NCBI GenBank assembly: GCA_934667125.1
Contig: CAKULF010000005.1
Span: 51,665-115,664, forward strand
Direction of reading: 5' to 3'
Length of the DNA stretch: 64,000 bases
Source of the DNA: an uncultured Candidatus Melainabacteria bacterium
GTDB taxonomy: Bacteria; Cyanobacteriota; Vampirovibrionia; Gastranaerophilales; Gastranaerophilaceae
The notes beneath the pieces are model-generated. The model did not search any database, had not been told where the DNA came from, and saw only the letters and a list, made by a program, of their open reading frames with translations. A program made the position numbers and the translations under genes. Positions 45,278-53,552 of this stretch are shown here, piece by piece (position 1 is the stretch's first letter; every line of letters begins with the position of its first letter).

Positions 45278-45964
45278 ATGATTTCAAATATTTCTTTTGC
45301 AGGCAGATACAAAGTTTCAACAACCAACAATCCTTATCAAGCATTTTCAAAATTCCAAGACTATTCAGCAGGAATTGATGATAAATTAAATTATCGTTCA
45401 TTAAAAGAAACAAGCGATAAAAACGGTTGGTCAATGGCTTATGTTATAAGCGCTCCAGATAGTATGGATAAAGAAATTGAAACATATTGCGCTAATAACG
45501 GAATTAAATTTACAAGAAGCAATAGTTTAACTTCATCCGAAGCTATCAAAAAAAGATTACAAGACCCTAAAGAAGGCTTTTTCTTAGCTAAAATCAATGC
45601 TGACGCTCTTAAAAAATTAATTCAAAATCAACAATCAAACATTTCTCATTGCGCAAGCGATTATGAAAAATATTATAAAGATGACGTTAAAGAAATGATT
45701 GAAAGCGAAGAAACTATCCCTGCTACAACGTTATATATCCACTCTTTTGACGAAAATAACGACAAATTAATCGAATATATCAATCGTTTTGGGGCTGAAA
45801 ATCTTAATCCAAACTCAATTTTTGTAGATTTTAACCAAGAAACAGATGACCCTGACCATTGCACATTCTTTGTTCTTAAAAATTTGGGCGAAAATAAAAT
45901 TCCTGTGTATATGAACTCTGAAACCCTAAAAGCAGCAGATGCTCTAGGTTTATTAGAAGATTAA
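45278..45964 (+). CDS. Unknown soluble protein
   Basis: A 228-residue protein beginning MISNISFAGRYKVS. There is no signal peptide or membrane helix. Segments include YVISAPDSMDKEIETYCANN, a Lys-rich helix and FVDFNQETDDPDHCTFFVLK. Family not recognised. The short N-terminal SFAG-like segment, followed by a separate globular part, may be an export or localisation tag; this is speculative. AAAAGGAC ribosome binding site. It ends convergently with the next gene, overlapping 4 bp. Confidence 0.7.
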   Translation: MISNISFAGRYKVSTTNNPYQAFSKFQDYSAGIDDKLNYRSLKETSDKNGWSMAYVISAPDSMDKEIETYCANNGIKFTRSNSLTSSEAIKKRLQDPKEGFFLAKINADALKKLIQNQQSNISHCASDYEKYYKDDVKEMIESEETIPATTLYIHSFDENNDKLIEYINRFGAENLNPNSIFVDFNQETDDPDHCTFFVLKNLGENKIPVYMNSETLKAADALGLLED

Positions 45965-46611
45965 TTTTCTAAATAAGTTAAACCGTCAACAAGGATAAAT
46001 CTTCCCAGTGGAACAACTTTAGAATATTGCGATAAGCTATCTATAAAACATTTATTTTCACAAAAGCCGCCAGAAATACAAATTTTGTCGGCTTTTTTGG
46101 TGAAAACATAAGCATTATATGCAATCCCATGGATAAATTTTGAAATAGCAACAGATGGCTCTTGCCCTTTAGCAACATCATCCATAATCCGCTCCAGCCC
46201 AAATATACCGCAAGTTATAGCATATTTTTCAGGATTATATTTTAAATCTTTACTATCAACTTCATAAAATTTTAATAACATTTCAATAGTAGCCCCCGTC
46301 GCCGAAGCGCAAGAGCAATTCCAGTCCATATCTTTAAATTTTTTGTTTTGAAATTGAACATATTTAATATCTCTTGAACCCAAATCAAGAGCAATAAAAT
46401 CATCTTCTAAATAATTTTTAGCGCCATAAGCCAAAGCCACAACTTCATTTTCATATCTTTCATCTTTATTTAAGCTATGCCCTGTTGCTTTGTTATATTG
46501 AAGATTGAGCTTTCTAAATTCAGAAGTTTTAATAACTTCATACTTTTTTTCATTATTTTCGATTGTTAAAATCTTTGTCCAAGTGGTTCCGGAGTCTATA
46601 TATCTTTTCAT
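45961..46611 (-). CDS. BadF/BadG/BcrA/BcrD-type activator ATPase
   Basis: A 216-residue member of the ASKHA-fold activator family that energises 2-hydroxyacyl-CoA dehydratases and benzoyl-CoA reductases. Features are an N-terminal DSGTTWTKIL phosphate loop, FIALDLGSRDIKYV, and the CSCASATGATIEMLLKFYEV segment corresponding to the family NDKCAAGTGRF. TCGIFGLERIMDDVAKGQEP is the second Cys region, and ISGGFCENKCFID follows. Both Cys expected to ligate the intersubunit [4Fe-4S] cluster are kept. The protein is shorter than the usual ~260. No dehydratase subunits adjoin, so its client is unknown. Confidence 0.8.
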   Translation of the reverse strand: MKRYIDSGTTWTKILTIENNEKKYEVIKTSEFRKLNLQYNKATGHSLNKDERYENEVVALAYGAKNYLEDDFIALDLGSRDIKYVQFQNKKFKDMDWNCSCASATGATIEMLLKFYEVDSKDLKYNPEKYAITCGIFGLERIMDDVAKGQEPSVAISKFIHGIAYNAYVFTKKADKICISGGFCENKCFIDSLSQYSKVVPLGRFILVDGLTYLEN

Positions 46612-46656
46612 TTAAAACAAGTTTAACATTAAGATATTTTATAGTAAAATTTTATT

Positions 46657-47817
46657 ATGTTTAATGATGTTAAAAAAGCAATAGTCGGATTAAGCTTGGG
46701 ACATTTTGCAGTTGACTTGTATGCTGCAATTTTAGTGCCATTATATCCGATTTTAACAACAAAATTAGGAATGAATTTAGCTATAATAAGCTCATACATT
46801 GCGCTTGGGCATTTAACTTCGTCTTTAATGCAGCCTGTATTTGGCTTTTTGGCTGATAAAATTAAACATAGAATTTTTATGGTTTGGGGATTAGTCTTAT
46901 CTTCAATTTTCATCCCTTTAACCACAAAAGCAACAACACCAAAGATATTTTTGCTTTGCTTGTTGATTGGGATGTTGGGAAATGCCTTTTTTCATCCGCA
47001 AGTTAGCGCTTTAATTAAACAATTTAATAAAGATAATCCTAATTTAATTCAAGCTATGGGCGTGTTTTTGGGTTTAGGAACAATAGGCTATGCAATCGGT
47101 CCATATCTTGCAACAATTAGCGTTAAAAGCTTTGGGTTGGATAATTTTATTTATTTAAGCATTTTTGGAATAATTTCAGCTATTTTTATGTACTTTTTTG
47201 TTCCAAAAATTCCATCAAAAGAATTTTATCTTCAAGAAAACTTTTTTACGATAATTAAAGAAATTTTTAAGAATAAAGCTTGCATGTTTTTGCTTATGGT
47301 TTCGGTTATAAAATCGGCTGTGAGCATATCTTTTGGAACATATATTCCGTTTTTATTACAAAACAAAGGTTTAACAATTTCTCAAATCGGCTTGATTGTA
47401 ACATTATTCTTTATTTCAGGAGGTGCAGCCACTATTTTTTCTTCTAAAATCGAAAAAAAATTGGGCGCAAATGGGGTTGTTGTTCTTTCATTTTTAACGA
47501 TTTTACCTTTAACTTTAGCATTTTTATTCTTGCTTGATAAATTACCTTTAATTGCAATAATAATCTTCATTTTGACAGGATTTTTCATTCTATTATCCGT
47601 TGGAGTTGTTGTTGTTCAAGCTCAAAACAAAATGCCAAAATATACAGGGGTTATAAGTGGCGTTATGCAAGGCTTTAGCTGGGGTTTAGGGGCAATGTTC
47701 CTTGCTCCTATGGGCTTTATCGGACAAAATTATGGAATTGACAAAATTTTAATTATAATGGCGCTAATCGCTTTTGTCGCAGGGATTTATACCGCCAAAA
47801 ACAAATGTATTGATTAA
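46657..47817 (+). CDS. MFS exporter, fosmidomycin-resistance (Fsr) type
   Basis: A 386-residue major facilitator with 12 predicted helices. The N-terminal GHFAVDLYAAILVPLYPIL and QPVFGFLADKIKHR (the helix 2-3 loop motif) resemble Fsr/YfcJ-like exporters, as does GNAFFHPQVSALIKQFN. Substrate unknown; Fsr relatives expel small antibiotics or metabolites. It lies 45 bp from the divergently transcribed activator gene and is probably monocistronic. Confidence 0.85.
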   Translation: MFNDVKKAIVGLSLGHFAVDLYAAILVPLYPILTTKLGMNLAIISSYIALGHLTSSLMQPVFGFLADKIKHRIFMVWGLVLSSIFIPLTTKATTPKIFLLCLLIGMLGNAFFHPQVSALIKQFNKDNPNLIQAMGVFLGLGTIGYAIGPYLATISVKSFGLDNFIYLSIFGIISAIFMYFFVPKIPSKEFYLQENFFTIIKEIFKNKACMFLLMVSVIKSAVSISFGTYIPFLLQNKGLTISQIGLIVTLFFISGGAATIFSSKIEKKLGANGVVVLSFLTILPLTLAFLFLLDKLPLIAIIIFILTGFFILLSVGVVVVQAQNKMPKYTGVISGVMQGFSWGLGAMFLAPMGFIGQNYGIDKILIIMALIAFVAGIYTAKNKCID

Positions 47818-47820
47818 AAT

Positions 47821-48669
47821 TTAGTTTTTGCAAATGATTAAAAGAGTATCTGTTTTTGAAAACAGTTTTAAAAGTGTGCAATAAATATAGTTGATTATAA
47901 CGCTATCGAACCTGTTTAAAGCGTTTGCGCCGTTGGGTTTTCCTTTGAATATCCAATAAATATGATTTAAAAAACTATATCTTTGAACTTTTTTTATTTT
48001 AATTTTTGAAAAATTAAATTCAGCCAACATTTTTTTGATATTTTTTTCATTAAAACCAAATAAATGACACTTCCAATGCGTAAAATCGCTGAATTTTTCG
48101 CATTTATAGAAAGACAACAAAGCGTCGTTTGTGTTTGGAATTTCTATTATTAATTTTCCATCCTTTTTTAAATGTTTTTTAAGATTATTTATTATATTTT
48201 TTGGATTTTTAAAATGCTCTAAAACGTGGAAAAGCGTGATATAATCAAAAGTTTCCTCGCCTAAATCATCAAGAGAATTATATATTTCATATTCTTTTTC
48301 TTTGAAATATTCATTAAGATTTTTATTGACTTCAATTCCTTTAATAGTTGCTATTTTCCTTGCTAAATCAATAAATCCCGCTGTTCCGCAACCAAAATCC
48401 AAAACTTTTTTATTTTTTATCTCGTTTTTTAAAAATTCAAATCTTCTCTTATCATCGTTTTTAGACCTTTCAAGCCAAGAGAGGATTTTTTTGGGATTTG
48501 GAAGCATTTTTCCGTTTTGATAAAATTTTTCATCAATATGCGAAAAATCGGACAAAAATTCCAACGAACAATTTTTACACCTAAAAACCTCAATATCCTT
48601 GCTATCTCTTAATTTTATATCGGTTTTTTCTATATTTTCACTATTGCAAATATAACATTTATTCTTCAT
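47821..48669 (-). CDS. Zinc-ribbon SAM-dependent methyltransferase
   Basis: A 282-residue protein. The N-terminus has a four-Cys ribbon, CYIC (4-7) and CKNC (31-34). The class I methyltransferase domain has motif I VLDFGCGTAGFIDLA, acidic IEVNK, and ITLFHVLEHFKNPKNIINNL. The combination matches Methyltransf_23-type enzymes often found in sugar or surface-polysaccharide pathways. The substrate cannot be told here because no glycan genes are adjacent. It is convergent with the exporter. Confidence 0.85.
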   Translation of the reverse strand: MKNKCYICNSENIEKTDIKLRDSKDIEVFRCKNCSLEFLSDFSHIDEKFYQNGKMLPNPKKILSWLERSKNDDKRRFEFLKNEIKNKKVLDFGCGTAGFIDLARKIATIKGIEVNKNLNEYFKEKEYEIYNSLDDLGEETFDYITLFHVLEHFKNPKNIINNLKKHLKKDGKLIIEIPNTNDALLSFYKCEKFSDFTHWKCHLFGFNEKNIKKMLAEFNFSKIKIKKVQRYSFLNHIYWIFKGKPNGANALNRFDSVIINYIYCTLLKLFSKTDTLLIICKN

Positions 48670-48772
48670 TGTTAAACCCGTTGATATGATTATATCTTAA
48701 AAAAATTTTCGTTGCTTGAAGTGGGATTTTATTATAAAATTTTCTTGTAAACAAAAAAGAAAGAAGAAAAAG

Positions 48773-50914
48773 ATGTCAAACAAACCTGAATCAAAAAAAA
48801 TGACACTTACGATTGGTGGGAAAATCGTAGAAATCGAAACAGGAAAATACGCAAAACAAGCGACTTCCTCTGTTACTGTTAAATGCGAAGGAACAATGCT
48901 TTTTGTTCACGCCACAGTTTCTAAAGAACCTCGTGTTGGTATAGACTTCTTCCCTCTATTAATTGATTACGAAGAAAGAATGTCTGCAGTTGGCAAAATC
49001 CCAGGGGGATACACAAGAACAGAAGGTAGAAGCTCCGAAAAAGCTATTCTTGTTTCAAGACTTATTGATAGACCAATTAGACCATTATGGCCTAAAGGAT
49101 ATAGAAACGATGTTCAAATTGTTTCTCAATTATTTGCATATGACGAAGAACAACAACCTGATATATTATCAATAATTGGTGCTTCAACTGCCTTGATGCT
49201 TTCAGGCGCTCCATTTGAAGGACCTGTTGGCGCAGTTAGAGTTGGAAGAATTGATGGTCAATTTATTGCTAACCCAACTCATAGTGAAGACCTTAAATCA
49301 GACATGAACATTGTAATCGCTGGTACACACGATTCAGTTATCATGGTTGAAGCAGGATGTAAATTCGTAACAGAAGACGATATTATGGCTGCTGTTGAAT
49401 TTGCGCAAGTTGAAATCAGAAAACAATGTGAAGCTCAACTAGCTTTTGCTGCTGAATGTGGTGTTAAAAGAGAAGAATTTGTTAATCCTTATGACACATC
49501 AGAACTTGCTTCAATTATCAAAGAAACGGCATACGACGCTGTAGTTGATGCTTATCACACATTTGATAGAGAAGAAAGAAGCGCAAAATTAGATGCAATT
49601 AAAGCAACTGTTAAAGAAAAAATCGAAGCATTGGGCGACGAACATCCGATAGCTCAAATGATTGAAGAAACAGGAATAGACTTTGTTGCAGAAGAATTTA
49701 AAGCTCTTGAAAAGAAAATCATGAGAGCAATGATTAAAAACGAAGGCGTTAGAGCAGACGGAAGAAAAACTTGGGAAGTTCGTCCAATTTGGTGTGAAGT
49801 TGGGGTATTACCAACTGTTCACGGTTCTGCCGTATTCACTCGTGGACAAACTCAAATCCTTTCTGTTGCAACATTAGCTGGCCCTGGAATGGCTCAAGAA
49901 TTAGATGGCGTTGATCCTGTTAAAACAAAAGATTATATGCACAAATACATATTCCCAGGGTTCTCTGTTGGCGAAGTTAAACCATTACGTGGTCCAGGTC
50001 GTCGTGAAGTTGGTCATGGTAACTTGGCTGAACGTGCTAATGTTCCTGCGCTTCCTTCAAAAGAAGAATTCCCTTATGCAATAAGAGTAACATCAGACGT
50101 ATTAGAATCAAACGGTTCAACTTCAATGGGTTCAACTTGTGCTTCTTCTATGGCATTAATGGACGCTGGTGTTCCTGTTAAATGTATGATTGGCGGGGTT
50201 GCAATGGGCTTAATCCACGAAGATGACGGCGATATCGTTTTAACAGATATTCAAGGTATTGAAGACTTTTTGGGCGATATGGACTTCAAAGTTACAGGTA
50301 ACAGAGAAGGTATTACAGCACTTCAAATGGATATGAAAATTAAGGGCATTTCAAACGAAACTCTAAGACGTGCTTTGGGTCAAGCAAAAGACGGCAGATT
50401 ATACATTATGGATTGTATGGCTGAAGTTATTAGCGCTCCACGCCCTGAAGTTTCTCCAAACGCTCCAAGATTGATGTCTATGACTATTCCTGTTGAAGAT
50501 ATCGGAACAGTAATCGGACCTGGCGGAAAAATGATTAGAAGCATTATTGAAGCTTCAGGCGCTGAAATCGATATCCAAGATGACGGAAAAGTTACAATCA
50601 CATCAAACGATAAAGAGGGCGCTGAAATTGCTCGTAAGATGATTAACGATTTAACCTTCAAACCCGAAGTTGGAATGATTTGCAAAGGTAAAGTTGTTAG
50701 AATTATCCCAATCGGTGCTTTTGTTGAATTAGCCCCCGGAAAAGACGGAATGGTTCACATTTCGCAAATTTGTCAAGAAAGAATTGAAACAATCGAACCT
50801 CATTTAACTGTTGGTCAAGAAGTTGTTGTTAAAGTTCAAAAAATTGACGACAAAGGAAGAGTTAATTTGACAATTAAAGGTTTAACCGACGAAGAACGTG
50901 CAAAAGTTCAATAG
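48773..50914 (+). CDS. pnp: Polynucleotide phosphorylase
   Basis: A 713-residue PNPase, the phosphorolytic 3'-5' exoribonuclease of the degradosome. It has two RNase PH-like domains (VEIETGKYAKQATSSV; RPLWPKGYRNDVQIVSQLFA; VRADGRKTWEVRPIWCEVGV; FTRGQTQILSVATLA). A KH domain follows (GTVIGPGGKMIRSIIEASGA), then an S1 domain (GMICKGKVVRIIPIGAFVEL). I choose the ATG at 48773 after AAGAAAG; a possible TTG start 57 nt upstream would add a Lys-rich leader without support. A terminator follows. Confidence 0.97.
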   Translation: MSNKPESKKMTLTIGGKIVEIETGKYAKQATSSVTVKCEGTMLFVHATVSKEPRVGIDFFPLLIDYEERMSAVGKIPGGYTRTEGRSSEKAILVSRLIDRPIRPLWPKGYRNDVQIVSQLFAYDEEQQPDILSIIGASTALMLSGAPFEGPVGAVRVGRIDGQFIANPTHSEDLKSDMNIVIAGTHDSVIMVEAGCKFVTEDDIMAAVEFAQVEIRKQCEAQLAFAAECGVKREEFVNPYDTSELASIIKETAYDAVVDAYHTFDREERSAKLDAIKATVKEKIEALGDEHPIAQMIEETGIDFVAEEFKALEKKIMRAMIKNEGVRADGRKTWEVRPIWCEVGVLPTVHGSAVFTRGQTQILSVATLAGPGMAQELDGVDPVKTKDYMHKYIFPGFSVGEVKPLRGPGRREVGHGNLAERANVPALPSKEEFPYAIRVTSDVLESNGSTSMGSTCASSMALMDAGVPVKCMIGGVAMGLIHEDDGDIVLTDIQGIEDFLGDMDFKVTGNREGITALQMDMKIKGISNETLRRALGQAKDGRLYIMDCMAEVISAPRPEVSPNAPRLMSMTIPVEDIGTVIGPGGKMIRSIIEASGAEIDIQDDGKVTITSNDKEGAEIARKMINDLTFKPEVGMICKGKVVRIIPIGAFVELAPGKDGMVHISQICQERIETIEPHLTVGQEVVVKVQKIDDKGRVNLTIKGLTDEERAKVQ

Positions 50915-50931
50915 GTTTCAACTTTTATAAT

Positions 50932-50961
50932 AAAAAGGCAGGTCTTAAAGCCTGCCTTTTT
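50932..50961. terminator. Rho-independent terminator of pnp
   Basis: AAAAAGGCAGG and CCTGCCTTTTT form an 11-bp stem, T-rich on both strands. It may also end the convergent XRE regulator gene. Confidence 0.9.
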
Positions 50962-50972
50962 GATTTATTATT

Positions 50973-51293
50973 TTATTTTAGCTTTTTAACCGCTTTTAAA
51001 ATCTCGAAAAACACTTCAATTTCATTATCATTAGTCAAATTAATTTCTTTAATTAACGAATTTTTAAGGTCATTTTCTTGTTTTTCAACAACATCAAACT
51101 CTTCAAGAGGAATATTTAAAACATTAATCAATTTAAAAAAACTTTCAAGACTGGGAGTAAAAAGCCCTCTTTCAAGCTTGCCATAATGCTTTTCATCTAT
51201 ATCAATCCGATTTGACACCATCTCTTGGGTCATTTTCGCCTTTTTGCGATATTCTTTTAACTTTTTTCCAATATATTCTTTATCTAAATTCAT
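50973..51293 (-). CDS. XRE-family transcriptional regulator
   Basis: A 106-residue protein with an N-terminal helix-turn-helix of the Cro/C1 (XRE) type: GKKLKEYRKKAKMTQEMVSN, then LERGLFTPSLESFFKLIN, residues ~8-65. The C-terminal ~35 residues form an acidic helix, perhaps for dimerisation. It is divergent from the pseudopilin-like gene, and a perfect 10-bp inverted repeat lies between them. Likely a local repressor of itself and of that neighbour, which is inference. Confidence 0.88.
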   Translation of the reverse strand: MNLDKEYIGKKLKEYRKKAKMTQEMVSNRIDIDEKHYGKLERGLFTPSLESFFKLINVLNIPLEEFDVVEKQENDLKNSLIKEINLTNDNEIEVFFEILKAVKKLK

Positions 51294-51352
51294 AAAAATA
51301 CGTTACCTTTATCTACTTATTTAAAAATAAACTATATATATGACGTATTTTT
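51294..51352. promoter_or_regulatory. Inverted repeat between XRE regulator and pseudopilin gene
   Basis: AAAAATACGT (51294-51303) and ACGTATTTTT (51343-51352) are perfectly complementary arms 39 bp apart in the divergent intergenic region. The left arm abuts the regulator start codon. Possible paired operator half-sites. Confidence 0.4.
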
Positions 51353-51419
51353 AACTATATTAATATATCCTTTTGTGTAACATAGGGGTTATATATAACT
51401 CTTTCTAAAAGGAGAAATG

Positions 51420-52208
51420 ATGAAAAAAGGCTTCACTCTGGCTGAAATTATGATAGCACTTGTGGTTATTGGGGTTATAACTTCAATTTTGCTTCCTGTC
51501 GCATTTAACAACATTCCAAATGAAAACATCATGAAGTTTAAAAAAGGTAATGCAACGCTTGCCAAGGTTATAAATGAATTAGTCACAAGCGGAGAATACT
51601 ATAAAGAGGGGGATTTGGGGATTAAGGCGGATGGCAGTGTGGTTGATAGCACAGGAGAAAATCTTAGTTATTTATGCGAAACAATATGCGAAGTTTTAAA
51701 TTGCAAAAAGATTAATTGCAATACAATGCTAAGAACGGACGTAACAGGAGAAATGTTGTTAAGCAACGAAATCCTAAACGACTTGTTGGAAACAATACAA
51801 ACAGAAGAAGGCAGGATAAGAACTGTAACAGACGAAACAATAGAAAAAGGAAAAAAGTTTTTAGATAACCAATGCAAAATTGGGGCAATGAAAATGGGAA
51901 AAGAAATAACAACTCCTGATAATATTGTGTATTACAAAGTTGGCGCAAATAGCTTAGGAGCAGGCTCGCAGGGTGTTAGATATTTTGCAGGTGGTAACAA
52001 AGCAAATATTAAAGATAAAAATGGTTTTGGCATAGTATATAAGATTTTTTGCATGGATATTGATGGATTTGATGAAGCAAAAGGGTCTGAAAATTGTGAT
52101 GATGTTAACGATGTTTGTCCTTTTGGCTACGGTATTCGAGCGGATGGGAAAATAATTTTAGGAAAACGTGCAACCGAATGGCTTGAAAAAAGTATTCAAG
52201 ACAAGTAG
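51420..52208 (+). CDS. Type IV pilin-like / pseudopilin protein
   Basis: A 262-residue protein with a classic prepilin N-terminus: MKKG, then FTLAEIMIALVVIGVITSIL. The prepilin peptidase would cleave after Gly, leaving F1 and E5. The C-terminal domain carries several Cys (CETICEVLNCKKINCN and later CMD, NCDD, VCPF) likely to form disulfides. I start it at the second of two adjacent ATGs (51420), 5 nt after AAAGGAG; the first is only 2 nt away. No pilus assembly genes adjoin. It may be a minor pilin, or a surface protein regulated by the divergent XRE gene. Confidence 0.85.
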   Translation: MKKGFTLAEIMIALVVIGVITSILLPVAFNNIPNENIMKFKKGNATLAKVINELVTSGEYYKEGDLGIKADGSVVDSTGENLSYLCETICEVLNCKKINCNTMLRTDVTGEMLLSNEILNDLLETIQTEEGRIRTVTDETIEKGKKFLDNQCKIGAMKMGKEITTPDNIVYYKVGANSLGAGSQGVRYFAGGNKANIKDKNGFGIVYKIFCMDIDGFDEAKGSENCDDVNDVCPFGYGIRADGKIILGKRATEWLEKSIQDK

Positions 52209-52228
52209 GTCGGATTTACTAATCCGAC
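52209..52228. repeat. Hairpin after the pseudopilin gene
   Basis: GTCGGATT and AATCCGAC form a perfect 8-bp stem with a TACT loop directly after the stop codon. There is no T-run, so it may be an RNA-stabilising hairpin or attenuator rather than a terminator. Confidence 0.6.
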
Positions 52229-52257
52229 AACCAATTTAATAAATAAGGAAAAAATTT

Positions 52258-52413
52258 ATGAAAAAAGACGAAAAAATAGTTATAACCTGCTTTTTAATCA
52301 TATTCATCAGCATGGTAATTTCATATATCTACACTTGCTATAAGCTAAAACCCAGTGATAAAACTTTTAAAATCGAAACTCTACTCAAAATAGATAAATC
52401 CTACTTTCAATAG
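52258..52413 (+). CDS. Small membrane protein (51 residues)
   Basis: MKKDEKIVIT, then a hydrophobic helix CFLIIFISMVISYIY (11-25), then a charged tail ending KIDKSYFQ. AAGGA lies 9 nt upstream of the ATG. It follows the pseudopilin gene by 49 bp and may be cotranscribed. The last ~12 codons lie within a copy of a repeated hairpin (52377-52417), so the C-terminus may be repeat-derived. Possible single-span peptide; function unknown. Confidence 0.5.
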   Translation: MKKDEKIVITCFLIIFISMVISYIYTCYKLKPSDKTFKIETLLKIDKSYFQ

Positions 52414-52417
52414 AGTT
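52377..52417 (-). repeat. Nested hairpin repeat, copy 2 (inverted)
   Basis: Arms AACTCTA (52377-52383) and TAGAGTT (52411-52417). It is the inverted counterpart of the 41-nt hairpins at 18659-18699 and 63832-63872, also flanked by GGTTAA on the equivalent side. It lies at the 3' end of a small ORF. Confidence 0.65.
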
Positions 52418-52493
52418 AACCCAATCTTTAAACCCGACTTACGTGATTAACAAATAGAAAGCTGGGGAGAAAACAGGGTTGCCATGCGCTGGA

Positions 52494-53543
52494 TTATTGT
52501 TCCTCAATCCTTACCCCAAGTTCCATAACATTAAATGAATACCCCGAAACGTCCTCAACAAGGCATTTTAGCTTTGCTTCGTCTTTTTGCGTGGTTATAA
52601 AAATATTCGTCTTATTCCTTTTTGCAACCTTAGCAAGCTCTTTTATATCCTTTTTCGTATAGCCGTGGTGGTCATCAAAGCTTACGGTTTCAGCCAAAGC
52701 ATAATATCTTTTTGCAAAATCGAAAAATTGGCTCGGTTGCCCAATTGCACAAAAGGCAACGGCTTTTTGTTTTTTAGGATTAACCACTTGTGCCTTGCTT
52801 TGAAGATTATAAATTCTTTTAGGTTCAAAAGTCGCTATTTTAATGGGTTTGTCGAATTTTTCAACCCATAAACGAGCTTCGTCAATATTTTCATCGCCCT
52901 TATTAACCAAAATAATCTCATCCGCCCTTTTAATCTCGCTAATTGGCTCTCTTAATGGTCCAAAAGGCAACAAATGCTCATTTCCAAAGCGCATTTTAGA
53001 ATCAATCACAAGAATTGTCTTATCTTTTTTAACTTTCCGATTTGAAAAGCCATCATCAAGCACAACCGTCTTAATTCCAAACTTTATTCTTGCTAAATCA
53101 ATCGCTTTTTTCCTGTTTGGACAAGTTATCACGACAACATTATTTTTAACTTTTTTAGCCAATTGATATGGTTCATCTCCGCACAGCGAGCCGTTTTTGA
53201 ACTTCAACTCTTTAAAATCTTTAATAATATGAGCTTCTTTTTTAGATAATTTTGATTTATAACCTCTTGAAATTATAGCTATATCTTCCTTTTTAGCCAA
53301 TTCATTTGCTAAATCAATCACAATCGGGGTTTTGCCCACTCCGCCCGTTGTCAAATTTCCAACGCAAATAACATAACTATCCGTTTTTTGCTCTTTTAAA
53401 AAATTAATCTCATACAAAAAATTTTTAAGATTAATTATTTTTTTATAGAAAAATTCGCCGACTCCAAGCGCCACTTTAAGGCAAAAAGAGGGTTTTTGCC
53501 TGTTATAGTGGATATTTTGAAATGTGTTTTTAGTGTCTTTCAT
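52494..53543 (-). CDS. lpxK: Tetraacyldisaccharide 4'-kinase (lipid A synthesis)
   Basis: A 349-residue LpxK that phosphorylates the lipid A precursor at the 4' position at the inner membrane. It has the P-loop variant GNLTTGGVGKTP (62-73), followed by AIISRGYKSK, GDEPYQLAKKV and VLDDGFSNRKVKKDKTILVI. The LLPFGPLREPISEIKRADEI signature follows. An N-terminal amphipathic segment (~20-50) would bind the membrane. Its presence implies an outer membrane with lipid A. It is the last gene of an apparent operon mlaE-mlaF-mlaD-lpxK on the minus strand, 9 bp after mlaD. Confidence 0.95.
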   Translation of the reverse strand: MKDTKNTFQNIHYNRQKPSFCLKVALGVGEFFYKKIINLKNFLYEINFLKEQKTDSYVICVGNLTTGGVGKTPIVIDLANELAKKEDIAIISRGYKSKLSKKEAHIIKDFKELKFKNGSLCGDEPYQLAKKVKNNVVVITCPNRKKAIDLARIKFGIKTVVLDDGFSNRKVKKDKTILVIDSKMRFGNEHLLPFGPLREPISEIKRADEIILVNKGDENIDEARLWVEKFDKPIKIATFEPKRIYNLQSKAQVVNPKKQKAVAFCAIGQPSQFFDFAKRYYALAETVSFDDHHGYTKKDIKELAKVAKRNKTNIFITTQKDEAKLKCLVEDVSGYSFNVMELGVRIEEQ

Positions 53544-53552
53544 ATTTTAATT

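Noticed and set aside
48716..48772. Longer PNPase start at a TTG with a Lys-rich leader
   Set aside because: The ATG at 48773 has a purine-rich ribosome binding site and gives the usual N-terminus; the extension resembles no PNPase.
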